Shown here piece by piece: positions 1 to 7,488 of a stretch of DNA of 21,343 bases. Made by a program: the position numbers and the translations under genes. Numbering within the stretch: position 1 is the first letter of the stretch; each line of letters starts with the position of its first letter. The notes below the pieces were generated by a model. The model was not told where the DNA came from and searched no databases. It saw nothing but the letters and a program-made list of their open reading frames with translations. The stretch comes from JBBQKP01 sp038326995 (GTDB lineage: Bacteria; Planctomycetota; Phycisphaerae; Tepidisphaerales; Tepidisphaeraceae), in contig JBBQKP010000037.1 in NCBI GenBank assembly GCA_038326995.1, positions 1-21,343 of the forward strand, given 5' to 3'.

Positions 1-430
1 AGCGGCTTGCCGGTGGTGACGTCCCACAGGCGGGCCGTGTCGTCTGAGCTCCCCGTGAGCACCGTCTTGCCGTCGGGCGAGAACGACGCGGCAACCACCG
101 ATCTCGTGTGCCCTTCGAGCGTCCGCAGCGGCTTGCCCCATGTCTTGGATCGGGGGTCGGCGTCCCACAGGCGGGCCGTGTTGTCGTCGCTCCCCGTGAG
201 CACCGTCTTGCCGTCGGGCGAGAACGACGCGGCACTCACACCGTTCGTGTGCCCTTCGAGCGTCCGCAGTGTCTTGCCCCATGTCTTGGATTGTGGGTCG
301 GCGTCCCACAGGCGGGCCGTTTCGTCCCAGCTCCCCGTGAGCACCGTCTTGCCGTCGGGCGAGAACGACGCGGCATTCACGAAGCTCGTGTGCGCTTCGA
401 GCGTGTGCAGCAGCAGCGGCTTATTCAAAA
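1..430. repeat. 141-bp tandem repeats encoding WD40 units
   Basis: Three successive units share long identical stretches; the segment starting GTCCCACAGGCGGGCCGT occurs at 21, 162 and 303, an exact 141-bp period. Each unit encodes 47 residues, one WD40 blade with a DADPxSKTWGK linker. Differences are concentrated in the codons just after the GS turn and around the GH motif. The array is likely to continue beyond the left edge of the window. Confidence 0.9.
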
Positions 431-572
431 AGTTGGTGCTCTGACGAGCACTCGATTTCTCGTTGGATGAATCGGGTGTCGGAGGAGATGCGGGTCGGTC
501 CTGCCCGACGACACTCGCGTTAGTCGCCAGAACGATCGCAAGTTGTCCCATCAGTTTTATTACAGCATTCAT
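1..572 (-). CDS. Exported WD40-repeat protein (N-terminal part, truncated by window edge)
   Basis: The minus-strand reading frame is open from an ATG at 572 to the window edge, giving about 190 residues. It begins with a signal peptide-like segment (MNAVIKLMGQLAIVLATNAS..) and a short polar linker. At least three WD40 units follow, each with the pattern AASFSPDGKTVLTGS..D.TARLWD and a 47-residue period. WD40 units form blades of a beta-propeller used for protein-protein contacts; four to eight are usual, so most of the protein lies outside the window. The start is supported by AAGGA six to seven bases upstream of the ATG. The signal peptide suggests that the propeller acts in the periplasm or at the surface. 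The units are nearly identical at DNA level, which points to recent duplication or gene conversion. No catalytic domain is visible in this part, so the partner and function are unknown. Confidence 0.9.
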   Translation of the reverse strand, partial: MNAVIKLMGQLAIVLATNASVVGQDRPASPPTPDSSNEKSSARQSTNFLNKPLLLHTLEAHTSFVNAASFSPDGKTVLTGSWDETARLWDADPQSKTWGKTLRTLEGHTNGVSAASFSPDGKTVLTGSDDNTARLWDADPRSKTWGKPLRTLEGHTRSVVAASFSPDGKTVLTGSSDDTARLWDVTTGKP

Positions 573-1080
573 GTTGGTCCTTGAAGGTGTGCGTGGAATG
601 AGACGACCGTCTCGTCCGCCCCGATCCCCGTCGGGACGATGTCCCGCGACCCGGCCGCTTCGCGTGAAATCCTATCACCCTGTCGTTGTGCCGCAAACGA
701 GCGGGCGATTGTGTAGGACAGATGACTCGTCAGAAACACTGCAGCAGATTTCAGCGCCAGGCCGTTTCGCCGCGGGCGCAAGCTGAAAGCGCGCTGGGCA
801 CAGCATGGCGCGATCACATTATGCGAATTGAAAGACGTTCCCGCGCGCGACTCTATAGGGCGTCACTCTGTGACGCTTCTGCTGCGCTTTTGGTTCTCTC
901 GTCGGCAGGGACTACCGCAATCCAAACTCCTGGCGACTCACAGCGCGATCGCCTGACATCGCTGACGAAACCGCTGCGAAAGAGCAATTCGGTCGTCAAC
1001 GCATGCGCACGGGCGGGAATCGAAGACGCCGTCCTTTACAACCAAGAGAACATCTTCGTGCGCGGCTCTTTCAATCCTGT
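573..1080. other. Intergenic region without a convincing gene
   Basis: This 508-bp stretch lies between the start of the WD40 gene and the 3' end of the dus gene, both on the minus strand, and should hold the WD40 promoter. A perfect 7-bp hairpin (GCGTCAC, loop TCT) sits at 860-876 with no T-tract. A plus-strand frame from an ATG at 823 has a weakly signal-peptide-like start, but it runs antisense into dus and resembles no known family. I see no RNA gene. Confidence 0.5.
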
Positions 1081-2271
1081 CTACGCGTTGGGCTCGTCGA
1101 TGCCGCAGCCGTCGGGGACCGCCATTTTCGCTTCGCTGTTTACTTCATCCACCGCATCCGATTCGGGCCAGACGCCCGCGCGTTCACCCCCGCGTTCACC
1201 CCCGCGTTCACCCGGTCCCTCGTCGGCGTAAAACTGGTCGAGCACGGCCTGCCACTCACGCCTGCCGTTCACGCCAATAAATGCGTTCTTCACCTCGCGC
1301 GCCTGCGGATGAAATCGCGCGTACTTAATTCCCATCTTCCGCATCCGCCGCCCTGCAAGGCCTTCACCGTGAATCTGCATCGCCTCATGAAAATGCTCGC
1401 TCAAGGCGTCGCGCTGCTCGGCGATCGTGGGCGGGTCGAGCTGAATTGTCGGGTCGGCCAGCAGCTTGATCGCGTCGCGAAAAATCCACGGATTCCCGAT
1501 CGCGCCGCGCGCCACCCACACGACATCCACGCCCGTCTCGTGCTTCATTCGCACCACATCCTGCGCGGTAAACACATCGCCCGAGCCGAAAATCACGTTG
1601 TTCGGATAGCGCTCCTTAAGCTGCCTGAGGATCGACCAATCGGCCCGGCCCGCGTACTTTTGCTCCACAGTCCTTCCGTGCACGCGGACGCTCGCGTAGC
1701 CCTGCTGCCACATCTCATCAACGAGCTCGAACAGTGCGTCGCGGTTCTCGGGCGTGTCGTCAAACGCCCTGCGAAGGCTGACCGAAAGCGTCGCATTGGG
1801 AAGCGCCTCGCGCACGGCACGGACGATCGAATGTCCGCGCGCAACATCGCGAAGCATGTGCCCGCCTCGCGATTTGTTTTTGATCTTCTTGACCGGACAC
1901 GCGAAGTTCAGATCGATGACGTCGTAGTCGTGTCGCGCGAGAATTCGCGCCGCCGCCGCCATGGTTTCGGGCTCGCTGCCGATGATCTGACCGGCCACGG
2001 GGTGGTCGTGTTTGTTGATATCGATCGCGTTCTTCAGGCCCCACCCGCCCGCGAGCATGAGTGTGTCGAGCAGGGCTTCGGTGACTGCATAAGGACAGCC
2101 GCGCCGACGCGCGACGTTCCGCATCGCACGGTCGGAATAGCCCGCGAGCCCCGCCTGACAGAGCGGCGAGTTCAACGTGATCGGGCCGATGCGCACTGGT
2201 AGTGAGCGGGGAGTGGGGAGCGGAAGGTGGGGAGATTCGCGGTGACGCTCTGCGGACTCTTCTGGGATCAT
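1081..2271 (-). CDS. dus: tRNA-dihydrouridine synthase (Dus family, DusB-like)
   Basis: FMN-dependent enzyme that reduces specific uridines in tRNA to dihydrouridine, using NADPH. The TIM-barrel signatures are in order: N-terminal LCQAGLAGYSDRAMR (residues 37-51), the catalytic cysteine in DLNFACPVKKIKNKSRGG (Cys125), VHGRT (197-201), and the FMN phosphate-binding VARGAIGNPWIF near 253-264. The ATG at 2271 is chosen because GGAGG lies ten bases upstream. An in-frame GTG at 2292 would overlap that site. The last 45 or so residues, after the catalytic domain, are a low-complexity acidic tail with GERGGERGGERAG encoded by short DNA repeats. The gene lies 59 bp downstream of the peroxiredoxin gene on the same strand, so cotranscription is possible. 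The family is clear; the exact tRNA position modified cannot be told. Confidence 0.95.
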   Translation of the reverse strand: MIPEESAERHRESPHLPLPTPRSLPVRIGPITLNSPLCQAGLAGYSDRAMRNVARRRGCPYAVTEALLDTLMLAGGWGLKNAIDINKHDHPVAGQIIGSEPETMAAAARILARHDYDVIDLNFACPVKKIKNKSRGGHMLRDVARGHSIVRAVREALPNATLSVSLRRAFDDTPENRDALFELVDEMWQQGYASVRVHGRTVEQKYAGRADWSILRQLKERYPNNVIFGSGDVFTAQDVVRMKHETGVDVVWVARGAIGNPWIFRDAIKLLADPTIQLDPPTIAEQRDALSEHFHEAMQIHGEGLAGRRMRKMGIKYARFHPQAREVKNAFIGVNGRREWQAVLDQFYADEGPGERGGERGGERAGVWPESDAVDEVNSEAKMAVPDGCGIDEPNA

Positions 2272-2330
2272 GAAAAGAAAACCTCCACGCACAACGCCTT
2301 ACGCGCAACGTTCCATGCTCCACGCTTGAT

Positions 2331-2789
2331 TCAGGCCGCGACGGCTTTCTTCAGGTCTGCGATGCTTCGCTCTTCAAGGACGGCCTGTTCGTGGAAGAAC
2401 GAAACCTTGCCCTGCTTGTCGATGACGACGGTTCCGCGCTTGCCGCAATTGAACGGCACTTCGCCCAGGAAGAGTCCGTAGGCCTTCACCGTGTCGCGTG
2501 AGACGTCGCTCAGGAGGTCGTAGGGAATGTTGTATTGCTTCTTGAATGCCGCGTGCGCGAAGGGCGAATCGCACGAGACGCCGAACACCACCGCATCCTG
2601 CCCGGCCGTGATGTCGCTGAGCGAGGGGCCGAAGGCGCAATGCTCATTGGTGCAGACGGGCGAGAAATCAAGCGGATAGAAAAGCAGGACGACTTTCTTC
2701 TTGCCGAGATAGTCAGAAAGCTTGACCTTCTTGGTGTGGTCCTGGGTCATGAGATCGAACTCGGGTGCGGTGTCGCCGACTTTTAGCAT
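2331..2789 (-). CDS. Thiol peroxiredoxin (AhpC/TSA superfamily, BCP/AhpE-like)
   Basis: A 152-residue thioredoxin-fold peroxidase that reduces hydrogen peroxide and organic hydroperoxides in the cytoplasm. The active-site motif YPLDFSPVC places the peroxidatic cysteine at residue 46. A second cysteine, Cys51 (CTNEHC), has the five-residue spacing of the resolving cysteine in the BCP/PrxQ subgroup. Further cysteines are at 73 (VSCDSPF) and 115 (PFNCGKRGT). The frame stays open upstream, but the start is the ATG at 2789: it gives the normal family length and start (MLKVGDTAPEFDL) and has AAAGGA six bases upstream. The gene lies between the metallophosphoesterase and dus, all on the minus strand. 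The electron donor is not identifiable; a 1-Cys AhpE-type mechanism is the alternative to atypical 2-Cys. Confidence 0.95.
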   Translation of the reverse strand: MLKVGDTAPEFDLMTQDHTKKVKLSDYLGKKKVVLLFYPLDFSPVCTNEHCAFGPSLSDITAGQDAVVFGVSCDSPFAHAAFKKQYNIPYDLLSDVSRDTVKAYGLFLGEVPFNCGKRGTVVIDKQGKVSFFHEQAVLEERSIADLKKAVAA

Positions 2790-2911
2790 GGTGTTCCTTT
2801 GGGTTGAGAGCGGGATGATAGCAAAGAGTTCGCGACGTGTGGTAGACGGCGAACGCATATTTTCCGGGACGGCTGAAGATGAATTGCGACAGCACGTCGT
2901 CGTCGCCAAGG

Positions 2912-3796
2912 TCAGATCAAAATCTCCACCACCTCGGCCGGGCAGAACATGCGAATGTCGATGCCGGAAAACCCAAGCCCGCGCGAGACGTGAAGGAAGC
3001 TGTTTTGGCCGTATCGGTGAAGCCCGGCACACATTTCGCGCGAAAGTGTGTCGTGGCGAATCAACGGGATTCGTCCGGGCAGGCAGATTTGCCCGCCGTG
3101 TGTATGCCCGGCCAGGAAGAGGTCGCCCTTAAGCGAATCGAGCTTGCGAATCGAGTCGGGGAAATGCGTCAGGACGATTCGCGTGATTTCGTTTTGCGCA
3201 ATTTCGTGCGGCGCGATTTCATTTTGCGCGATTTCGGTTTGCCCGATCTCATTGTGCTTCGCGTGACCGCCGGGCTGAATCTTTGCAAGCAGCGCGTTGA
3301 GCAGTCTGGGCTTGATGCGCGATCGTCGTCTGCCGACGACGCCGACGATCTCGATCGTTCGCCCTTCAATGGTGACGAGGCGGCTGTCGCCTTCGATGAA
3401 AATCGCGCCCAGATCGCGGACGAGTGAGACGGGCAGATCGCCGTCATGGTTTCCGCGCACGAAGTACAGGCCGTGCCGCGCGACAAGTCCGGGCAAGAGC
3501 CGCTCGACCGTTGCGCGGGTCTGATTCGCGTCGAGCTTGCCGTGGATCAGGTCGCCCGTGAAGCAGACGACGTCGGCGTCGATTTGCGCGACGAGTTCGA
3601 GCAGTCGATCGTGTGAGGTGTTCCACTTCGAATGAATATGCAGATCAGAAAGATGCAGCACTTTGATCCGCTTGTTCGAATGGCCAGGCAAGGGCAAATC
3701 AATTCGCACGTGTTCAAATCTTCGAACCCTGCCGAGGTCGAAAAGAGAACCACGCTGAATGATTTCCACGCTGGGAACGGCCATCCGATACAGCAT
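2912..3796 (-). CDS. Calcineurin-like metallophosphoesterase (YkuE-like)
   Basis: Dinuclear metal-dependent phosphoesterase. All metal-binding motifs are present in order: LSDLHIHS (Asp51, His53), FTGDLIHG (Asp82), RGNHDGD (115-121), LTHFPD (His211) and AGHTHGGQ (230-236). GHTHGGQ and the overall arrangement resemble the YkuE group, some of which act on lipid phosphates at the membrane. No signal peptide or obvious membrane helix is visible. Residues 181-205, between the GNHD and LTHFPD motifs, are an insertion of five degenerate repeats (..NEIA-type) encoded by 15-bp tandem units. The start is uncertain: ATG at 3796 or 3784, neither with a clear Shine-Dalgarno site. A TATAGT box at 3945-3950 on this strand could be its -10 element, which would put the 14-bp array in its leader. 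The substrate is unknown. Confidence 0.9.
   Translation of the reverse strand: MLYRMAVPSVEIIQRGSLFDLGRVRRFEHVRIDLPLPGHSNKRIKVLHLSDLHIHSKWNTSHDRLLELVAQIDADVVCFTGDLIHGKLDANQTRATVERLLPGLVARHGLYFVRGNHDGDLPVSLVRDLGAIFIEGDSRLVTIEGRTIEIVGVVGRRRSRIKPRLLNALLAKIQPGGHAKHNEIGQTEIAQNEIAPHEIAQNEITRIVLTHFPDSIRKLDSLKGDLFLAGHTHGGQICLPGRIPLIRHDTLSREMCAGLHRYGQNSFLHVSRGLGFSGIDIRMFCPAEVVEILI
3185..3259. repeat. Five 15-bp tandem units inside the metallophosphoesterase gene
   Basis: Five consecutive 15-bp units start at 3185, 3200, 3215, 3230 and 3245, each of the form gatttcNNtttgcgc with point differences. On the coding strand they read as five-residue repeats with the pattern x-x-E-I-A/Q (NEIGQ, TEIAQ, NEIAP, HEIAQ, NEITR), so the reading frame is kept. 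Confidence 0.9.
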
Positions 3797-4353
3797 TCAC
3801 AAACAGCGACCATGTCGCAAGGCAACACCACGGCGAAGTGCAAGGAATTGATTCAGGGAACTTGAGTGAGGGAACTTGGTTGAGGGAACTTGATTGTGGG
3901 AACTTGATTGTGGGAACTTGATCGAGGGTGGCACAGCAGGTTTTACTATACAAGGTACGTACTCGGTCGCGCTCGCATCGTCGCTTATGTAGTCGCTTGA
4001 GTCGTCGCCCGCGTCGTCGCCCGCGTCGTCGGACAAGTCCGCGGCGAAACGAGGAAGACAATGCGCTTCGGGCTTGCGCGCCCGCTGCGATGCGCTAATG
4101 CGCGAATGGGACAGGTGATGTCGGTATCGGTCAAGAACGTACGGCGGACAGTGAATGCGAACTCAAATGTGCGCATTTCGCGTCGGCCGGGGTGAGTATC
4201 GGCGGCGTAAGGTGAGTGGTGATCGAGAGTTGGGCCGGGGGATGGGTGAAATGGAGTGGCGCGAATGGGTGGTAAATGGGCGCAGAATGTGGGTTAATGG
4301 CGGTGAATTGAGGTAAATTGAGGCTACAGACAACCGCTTCTGGCGGCGGCAAA
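3797..4353. other. Intergenic region with short repeats
   Basis: A 557-bp stretch between the metallophosphoesterase start and the PEP-CTERM gene stop. It holds the 14-bp array (3842-3925), a TATAGT -10-like box on the minus strand at 3945-3950 without a convincing -35, and a 12-bp direct repeat GTCGTCGCCCGC at 4001 and 4013 with a partial third copy. The segment 4190-4320 is purine-rich on the plus strand. Open frames here are repeat-driven and resemble no family. Confidence 0.6.
3842..3925. repeat. 14-bp tandem array (consensus GGGAACTTGATTGA)
   Basis: GGGAACTT recurs at 3856, 3870, 3884, 3898 and 3912, with a final GGG at 3926, an exact 14-bp period. A degenerate unit (AAGGAATTGATTCA) precedes it at 3842. 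The period is not a multiple of three and the array lies outside any recognised gene, immediately upstream of the metallophosphoesterase. Confidence 0.9.
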
Positions 4354-5838
4354 TTACCGAGCGAGTGACGATCGACGTCGGCGGAGCATCAGGAAGGACG
4401 CCGACGCGAGGACGGCCAGCGTGGTCGGCTCGGGGATGATGGTATTCGTGGGTGCGTTGAAGGTGAAGAGCGAAAAATTGCCGTTGGTGCTTCCGGTGAA
4501 GAAGATCGGGACGGTGTCGTCGGGGTTTCGCTCGCCGATGGAGAGAACGCCGTTTGCGCTTACCGAGGAAAAGAGGGTGACGGCGGAGTTCAAAGCACCG
4601 ATGGCGTTGACGAGGTCGCCCGAAGAAAGGACCTGAACGCCGTTGACGAAGAGGAAATTCGGGGAATTCTGGCCCGCGCTTCGACGGATGTAGGCGTAAT
4701 CTCCCGAGTCGTTGATGTCGACGGCGAGTTGGGAGTTGGTGCTTCGCTCGACGACGGTGCCGTTGACGACGAGCAGACGCGGGGCGGCGGCGTTGTTGGA
4801 GTCGAGCTGCGCGATCCAATTGCCGTTGTTACTGACGGACGTGGGAGAGCCCGTGTTGATGCCGTCCGAGGAGAGGCTTTCCGTCCCGTTTCCGCCGATG
4901 GAAGTGGAGATGAATTGACCGGGCTGGATGCGTGTTCCGTCGGCGAAGTTCAGGGCCTGGCCGTTGGAGACCAGGGCCGCGGTGGCCGAGCCGGTGGTGG
5001 TGAAGCCGCCGATGTAGCGCGAACCGTCGATGGAGAGTTTGAAGTTGGTGGGGGATGCGCTGGCGTTCTGTGCGACGGCGATTGCACCAGCGGTGCTGGA
5101 GATGGCATCGCCCGATCGGATGGCGGACGTGATGGTCGAGCCGTTGGTGGTGGTGAAGAGACCGGCGGCGTTGGGGGTGGTGCCGGTGGTGGCGTAGGAG
5201 GCTCTGAACCAGGTCGTGCCGTTGGGCGTGCCGCGCGGGGAGAATCCGATGCCCCAGGCGGCGACGCCTGCGGGTGCGTTGAGCGAGGTGCTTCCGGTGG
5301 CGACGGTCGTGTTGTCGCGGCCCAGAGCGGAGGTCAGGCCGGCACCCGATGTCGCCACACTGACGCGTCCGATGTAGCTCAGGACGCCCGAATCGCTAAT
5401 GCCGTTGGCGGGGGAATACGAGCGGAAATCGCCATTAGGCGAAGCGTCGCTGGCGGAGCGGAAGATGCCGTAGGAGGACGAGGCGTTGGTTCGGCCCCAC
5501 AGATGCCACTGGCCGTCGTTATTGGCGGTGGTGCCCGTGCTGATGGAAAGAACCAGCCCGCCTACGGCGTTGAAGGATGGGCCGTCAACTGACCGGTTGT
5601 TGAAGTTGGTCGAGGTCGGGGTGATCGTGTTGACGATGAGCGACGGGTTGCCCGGGACGGCCTGTCCTTCGGTGATGAGGGCAGTGACCTGGGCACTGGC
5701 GAGGGGTGAGGCAGCGAAGGCGGATGCGACGAGAATGAGCGCCAGGGTCGATGCGCGGGGGAGGAGGGGGAGGAGGGGGAGGGGTGAGGTGGCGGACGTG
5801 GTGCTGATTGGAGTGGTGGAGGTGAGAGAAAAGTTCAT
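4354..5838 (-). CDS. PEP-CTERM sorting-domain protein
   Basis: A 494-residue exported protein. The N-terminus is a long signal peptide (MNFSLTSTTPIS.. followed by LALILVASAFAASPLASAQ). The C-terminus carries the full PEP-CTERM signal: IIPEPTTLAVLAS, a hydrophobic helix (about residues 470-483) and the basic tail LRRRRSSLAR. In known systems this signal is processed by an exosortase that delivers the protein to the surface or extracellular matrix. The body is rich in Gly, Ser, Thr and Asn and has no catalytic motif. It includes repeated phrases such as LFTTTNGSTITSAIRSGD that resemble beta-rich choice-of-anchor proteins of planctomycetes. The ATG at 5838 has AAGGA six bases upstream. It is divergent from the prepilin-like gene across 339 bp. 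No exosortase gene is in the window, so that partner must lie elsewhere. Confidence 0.92.
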   Translation of the reverse strand: MNFSLTSTTPISTTSATSPLPLLPLLPRASTLALILVASAFAASPLASAQVTALITEGQAVPGNPSLIVNTITPTSTNFNNRSVDGPSFNAVGGLVLSISTGTTANNDGQWHLWGRTNASSSYGIFRSASDASPNGDFRSYSPANGISDSGVLSYIGRVSVATSGAGLTSALGRDNTTVATGSTSLNAPAGVAAWGIGFSPRGTPNGTTWFRASYATTGTTPNAAGLFTTTNGSTITSAIRSGDAISSTAGAIAVAQNASASPTNFKLSIDGSRYIGGFTTTGSATAALVSNGQALNFADGTRIQPGQFISTSIGGNGTESLSSDGINTGSPTSVSNNGNWIAQLDSNNAAAPRLLVVNGTVVERSTNSQLAVDINDSGDYAYIRRSAGQNSPNFLFVNGVQVLSSGDLVNAIGALNSAVTLFSSVSANGVLSIGERNPDDTVPIFFTGSTNGNFSLFTFNAPTNTIIPEPTTLAVLASASFLMLRRRRSSLAR

Positions 5839-6177
5839 GGGTGGTCCTTGATCCGAAAGGGGGACTGAAACGAGGTGTAAAGCGGACTTATAGAAGAGTA
5901 GGGAGGATATTTTATCGGTCAATTGTAATTACCGCTCCGACAGGGGTTTGGAGCGATCCGAAAAATGTTCGTGTGTTAATATAGGGTTCATGGGCCGAAT
6001 ATGCAGTCAAATGAGTTCGCGGAATACCAAAAGCCTATGGGAGTAAGTGTGGGCGAAATCGCGGGAGCGACCTGATGGAAAACGGGTTCAGGTGCGACCC
6101 GCTGCTAACACAATATTAACGAAACCATAGCGCGACCATAACAAACTCCCATTTGGTGCATCTAAACTGGACGTCCT
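5839..6177. promoter_or_regulatory. Divergent intergenic region between PEP-CTERM and prepilin-like genes
   Basis: A 339-bp AT-richer region that must hold the promoters of both flanking genes. On the minus strand a TTGACC box (5918-5923) lies 17 bp from TACTCT (5895-5900), a weak sigma-70-like candidate about 50 bp from the PEP-CTERM start codon. An inverted repeat CGCTCC / GGAGCG with an 11-nt spacer is at 5933-5955. On the plus strand no good -35/-10 pair is visible, and the start of the prepilin-like gene has only a weak GGA upstream. Confidence 0.35.
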
Positions 6178-7173
6178 ATGCAAAAGCCCTCTTCGCGCGT
6201 TCGTAGGTCGGCCGGTTTTACACTTGTAGAGCTGCTGGTGGTAATCGGCATCATCGCCTTACTCATCTCAATTCTGCTCCCCTCGCTGAACAAGGCGCGC
6301 GAGCAGGGTCGCGAGGTCAAGTGTCTTTCGAACATTCGGCAATTCGGACTCGCATATAATATGTATGCGAATAGCTCCAAGGGGATGCTGGCAGACGAAG
6401 GAGACGACGGCGACGCAGCGACCGCTTCGTCGGCGATCAAATACTGGGATGCCGACTTCATCTGGTTCAACGCGCTTCCAAAATTCGTAAACGGCCGGTC
6501 GTATTGGGATTTGCTGCAGACTGCTAACAACGGCGGCGAGCCGATCCCCAATGCCGATTCTGGTTCCATCTTCGTTTGCCCCAGCGCCCGGCAGGCGGGC
6601 GATAACAGTGCCGCCAATTTCACCGCAGACGGTTTCCATACAACCTGGGGATTTGTATCGGGTCAGAACGGCGGGGCACCGACGGGCCCGGTTTCGAACA
6701 AAACCTTCTTCTGCTATGTGCCCAACAGTGAATTGAACAATCCGCTTCCTTCCAATCAGCCAGCGCTCCCGCCGACGACCAATTTGCGCAGGCCCATGCC
6801 AAAGATCACGCAGCTTAAGAGATCGTCGGTGACGGTATTGTTGCAGGAAAAGCGGCTCACGCCCGGCGAGATACCTCCAGAGGACAATCAGTTTTACGCG
6901 GACGTATCGGGACAGCCGCTCAACCGTCTGCAAACGCGTTCGCTCAACCGCACGCGGGGCGAGTGGCAGCGATTCGCGGCCAGGCATCGCAAGGGTGGAA
7001 CCATCCTCTTCGCCGACGGTCACGGCGAATGGCGCAGCCACCGCGATGTGATCACCCCCGCTGTCGCCGCTGCCGGCAATTCTCGCGGTATCGGCACCAA
7101 CGCCGCTTTCCCCGCGGGCGAGTGGAACCGTAGCGACCTGGTCTGGACACCCTACGGCATCGCTTCTCGATAG
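6178..7173 (+). CDS. Prepilin-type N-terminal methylation protein with H-X9-DG motif
   Basis: A 331-residue type IV pilin-like or pseudopilin-like protein. The class III leader is clear: residues 1-13 are basic and end in Gly13, followed by FTLVELLVVIGIIALLISILLP. Cleavage by prepilin peptidase is expected between Gly13 and Phe14, with Glu18 at the +5 position. The body shows the planctomycete pattern LNKAREQGREVKCLSNIRQ after the hydrophobic helix. Near the C-terminus is RHRKGGTILFADGHGEW, in which His270 is followed by nine residues and Asp280-Gly281. This is the H-X9-DG signature of the large prepilin-processing-associated family that planctomycetes carry in many copies. Its role is unknown; secretion pseudopilin or surface appendage subunit are both possible. 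It stands alone, so any assembly machinery is encoded elsewhere. Confidence 0.93.
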   Translation: MQKPSSRVRRSAGFTLVELLVVIGIIALLISILLPSLNKAREQGREVKCLSNIRQFGLAYNMYANSSKGMLADEGDDGDAATASSAIKYWDADFIWFNALPKFVNGRSYWDLLQTANNGGEPIPNADSGSIFVCPSARQAGDNSAANFTADGFHTTWGFVSGQNGGAPTGPVSNKTFFCYVPNSELNNPLPSNQPALPPTTNLRRPMPKITQLKRSSVTVLLQEKRLTPGEIPPEDNQFYADVSGQPLNRLQTRSLNRTRGEWQRFAARHRKGGTILFADGHGEWRSHRDVITPAVAAAGNSRGIGTNAAFPAGEWNRSDLVWTPYGIASR

Positions 7174-7377
7174 GCCCACGTCTACAGAACTTGGAGCTGA
7201 GGAACGGAATATCGCTCCGCGGCGTCGTAGGGGTGCGGCGCTGCGGTCGGTGGAGGCATTTGAATTGCGGAGCAACATCGCCCTTGAAAACTGCCCACGC
7301 AATGGGCGTGTGCCTACAGACCGCGCGTCAAATAACCAATTGTTTAGATTGCGCGCAGACGCTTAGGGATCGCCGTT

Positions 7378-7401
7378 TCCCGACTTTGTGCTCTCTCGGG
7401 A
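7378..7401 (+). promoter_or_regulatory. Possible upstream activator site (dyad TCCCGA-N12-TCGGGA)
   Basis: A perfect 6-bp dyad with a 12-bp spacer, centred about 100 bp upstream of the start point predicted from the sigma-54-type promoter. Enhancer-binding proteins usually bind dyads roughly 80-150 bp upstream of such promoters, so the position fits. The motif is short and the assignment depends entirely on the promoter call. Confidence 0.3.
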
Positions 7402-7461
7402 CAATGTCGTTGAATCTTATTGTATTTCGAGTTATTCGAAAAAACCTCTGCGTTTTAATCG

Positions 7462-7479
7462 TTGGCACGCGTGTTGCCA
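7462..7479 (+). promoter_or_regulatory. Sigma-54 (RpoN) -24/-12 promoter
   Basis: The sequence TTGGCACGCGTGTTGCCA matches the established sigma-54 consensus TGGCACG-N4-TTGC at every fixed base. GG is at 7464-7465 and GC at 7476-7477, separated by the obligatory 10 bp. Only the weakly conserved base after TTGC deviates (C instead of A/T). The predicted start point is about 7489-7490, immediately before the first hairpin of the downstream RNA. RpoN and enhancer-binding proteins are known from planctomycetes such as Pirellula. No enhancer-binding protein gene is in the window. Confidence 0.7.
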
Positions 7480-7488
7480 TAGGTGACT

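Noticed and set aside
686..1231. Plus-strand frame with a weakly signal-peptide-like segment after the ATG at 823
   Set aside because: It runs into the antisense of dus, has no Shine-Dalgarno site or recognisable domain, and its end is the repeat-bearing dus tail read backwards.
1003..2202. A 399-residue open frame on the plus strand
   Set aside because: It is antisense to dus, which has all family motifs; the frame is Arg/His-rich and matches nothing, as expected for the complement of a GC-rich gene.
3842..3925. CRISPR array at the 14-bp repeats (and at 8873-8942)
   Set aside because: The units abut with no spacers, the period is only 14 bp, and no cas gene is present.
4729..5592. A 287-residue Gly-rich open frame on the plus strand
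   Set aside because: It lies wholly antisense to the PEP-CTERM gene; the Gly/Arg/Val-rich content is the complement of Ser/Thr/Ala/Pro codons.
6268..7302. A 344-residue open frame on the minus strand
   Set aside because: It is antisense to the prepilin-like gene, which has a complete leader and H-X9-DG motif.
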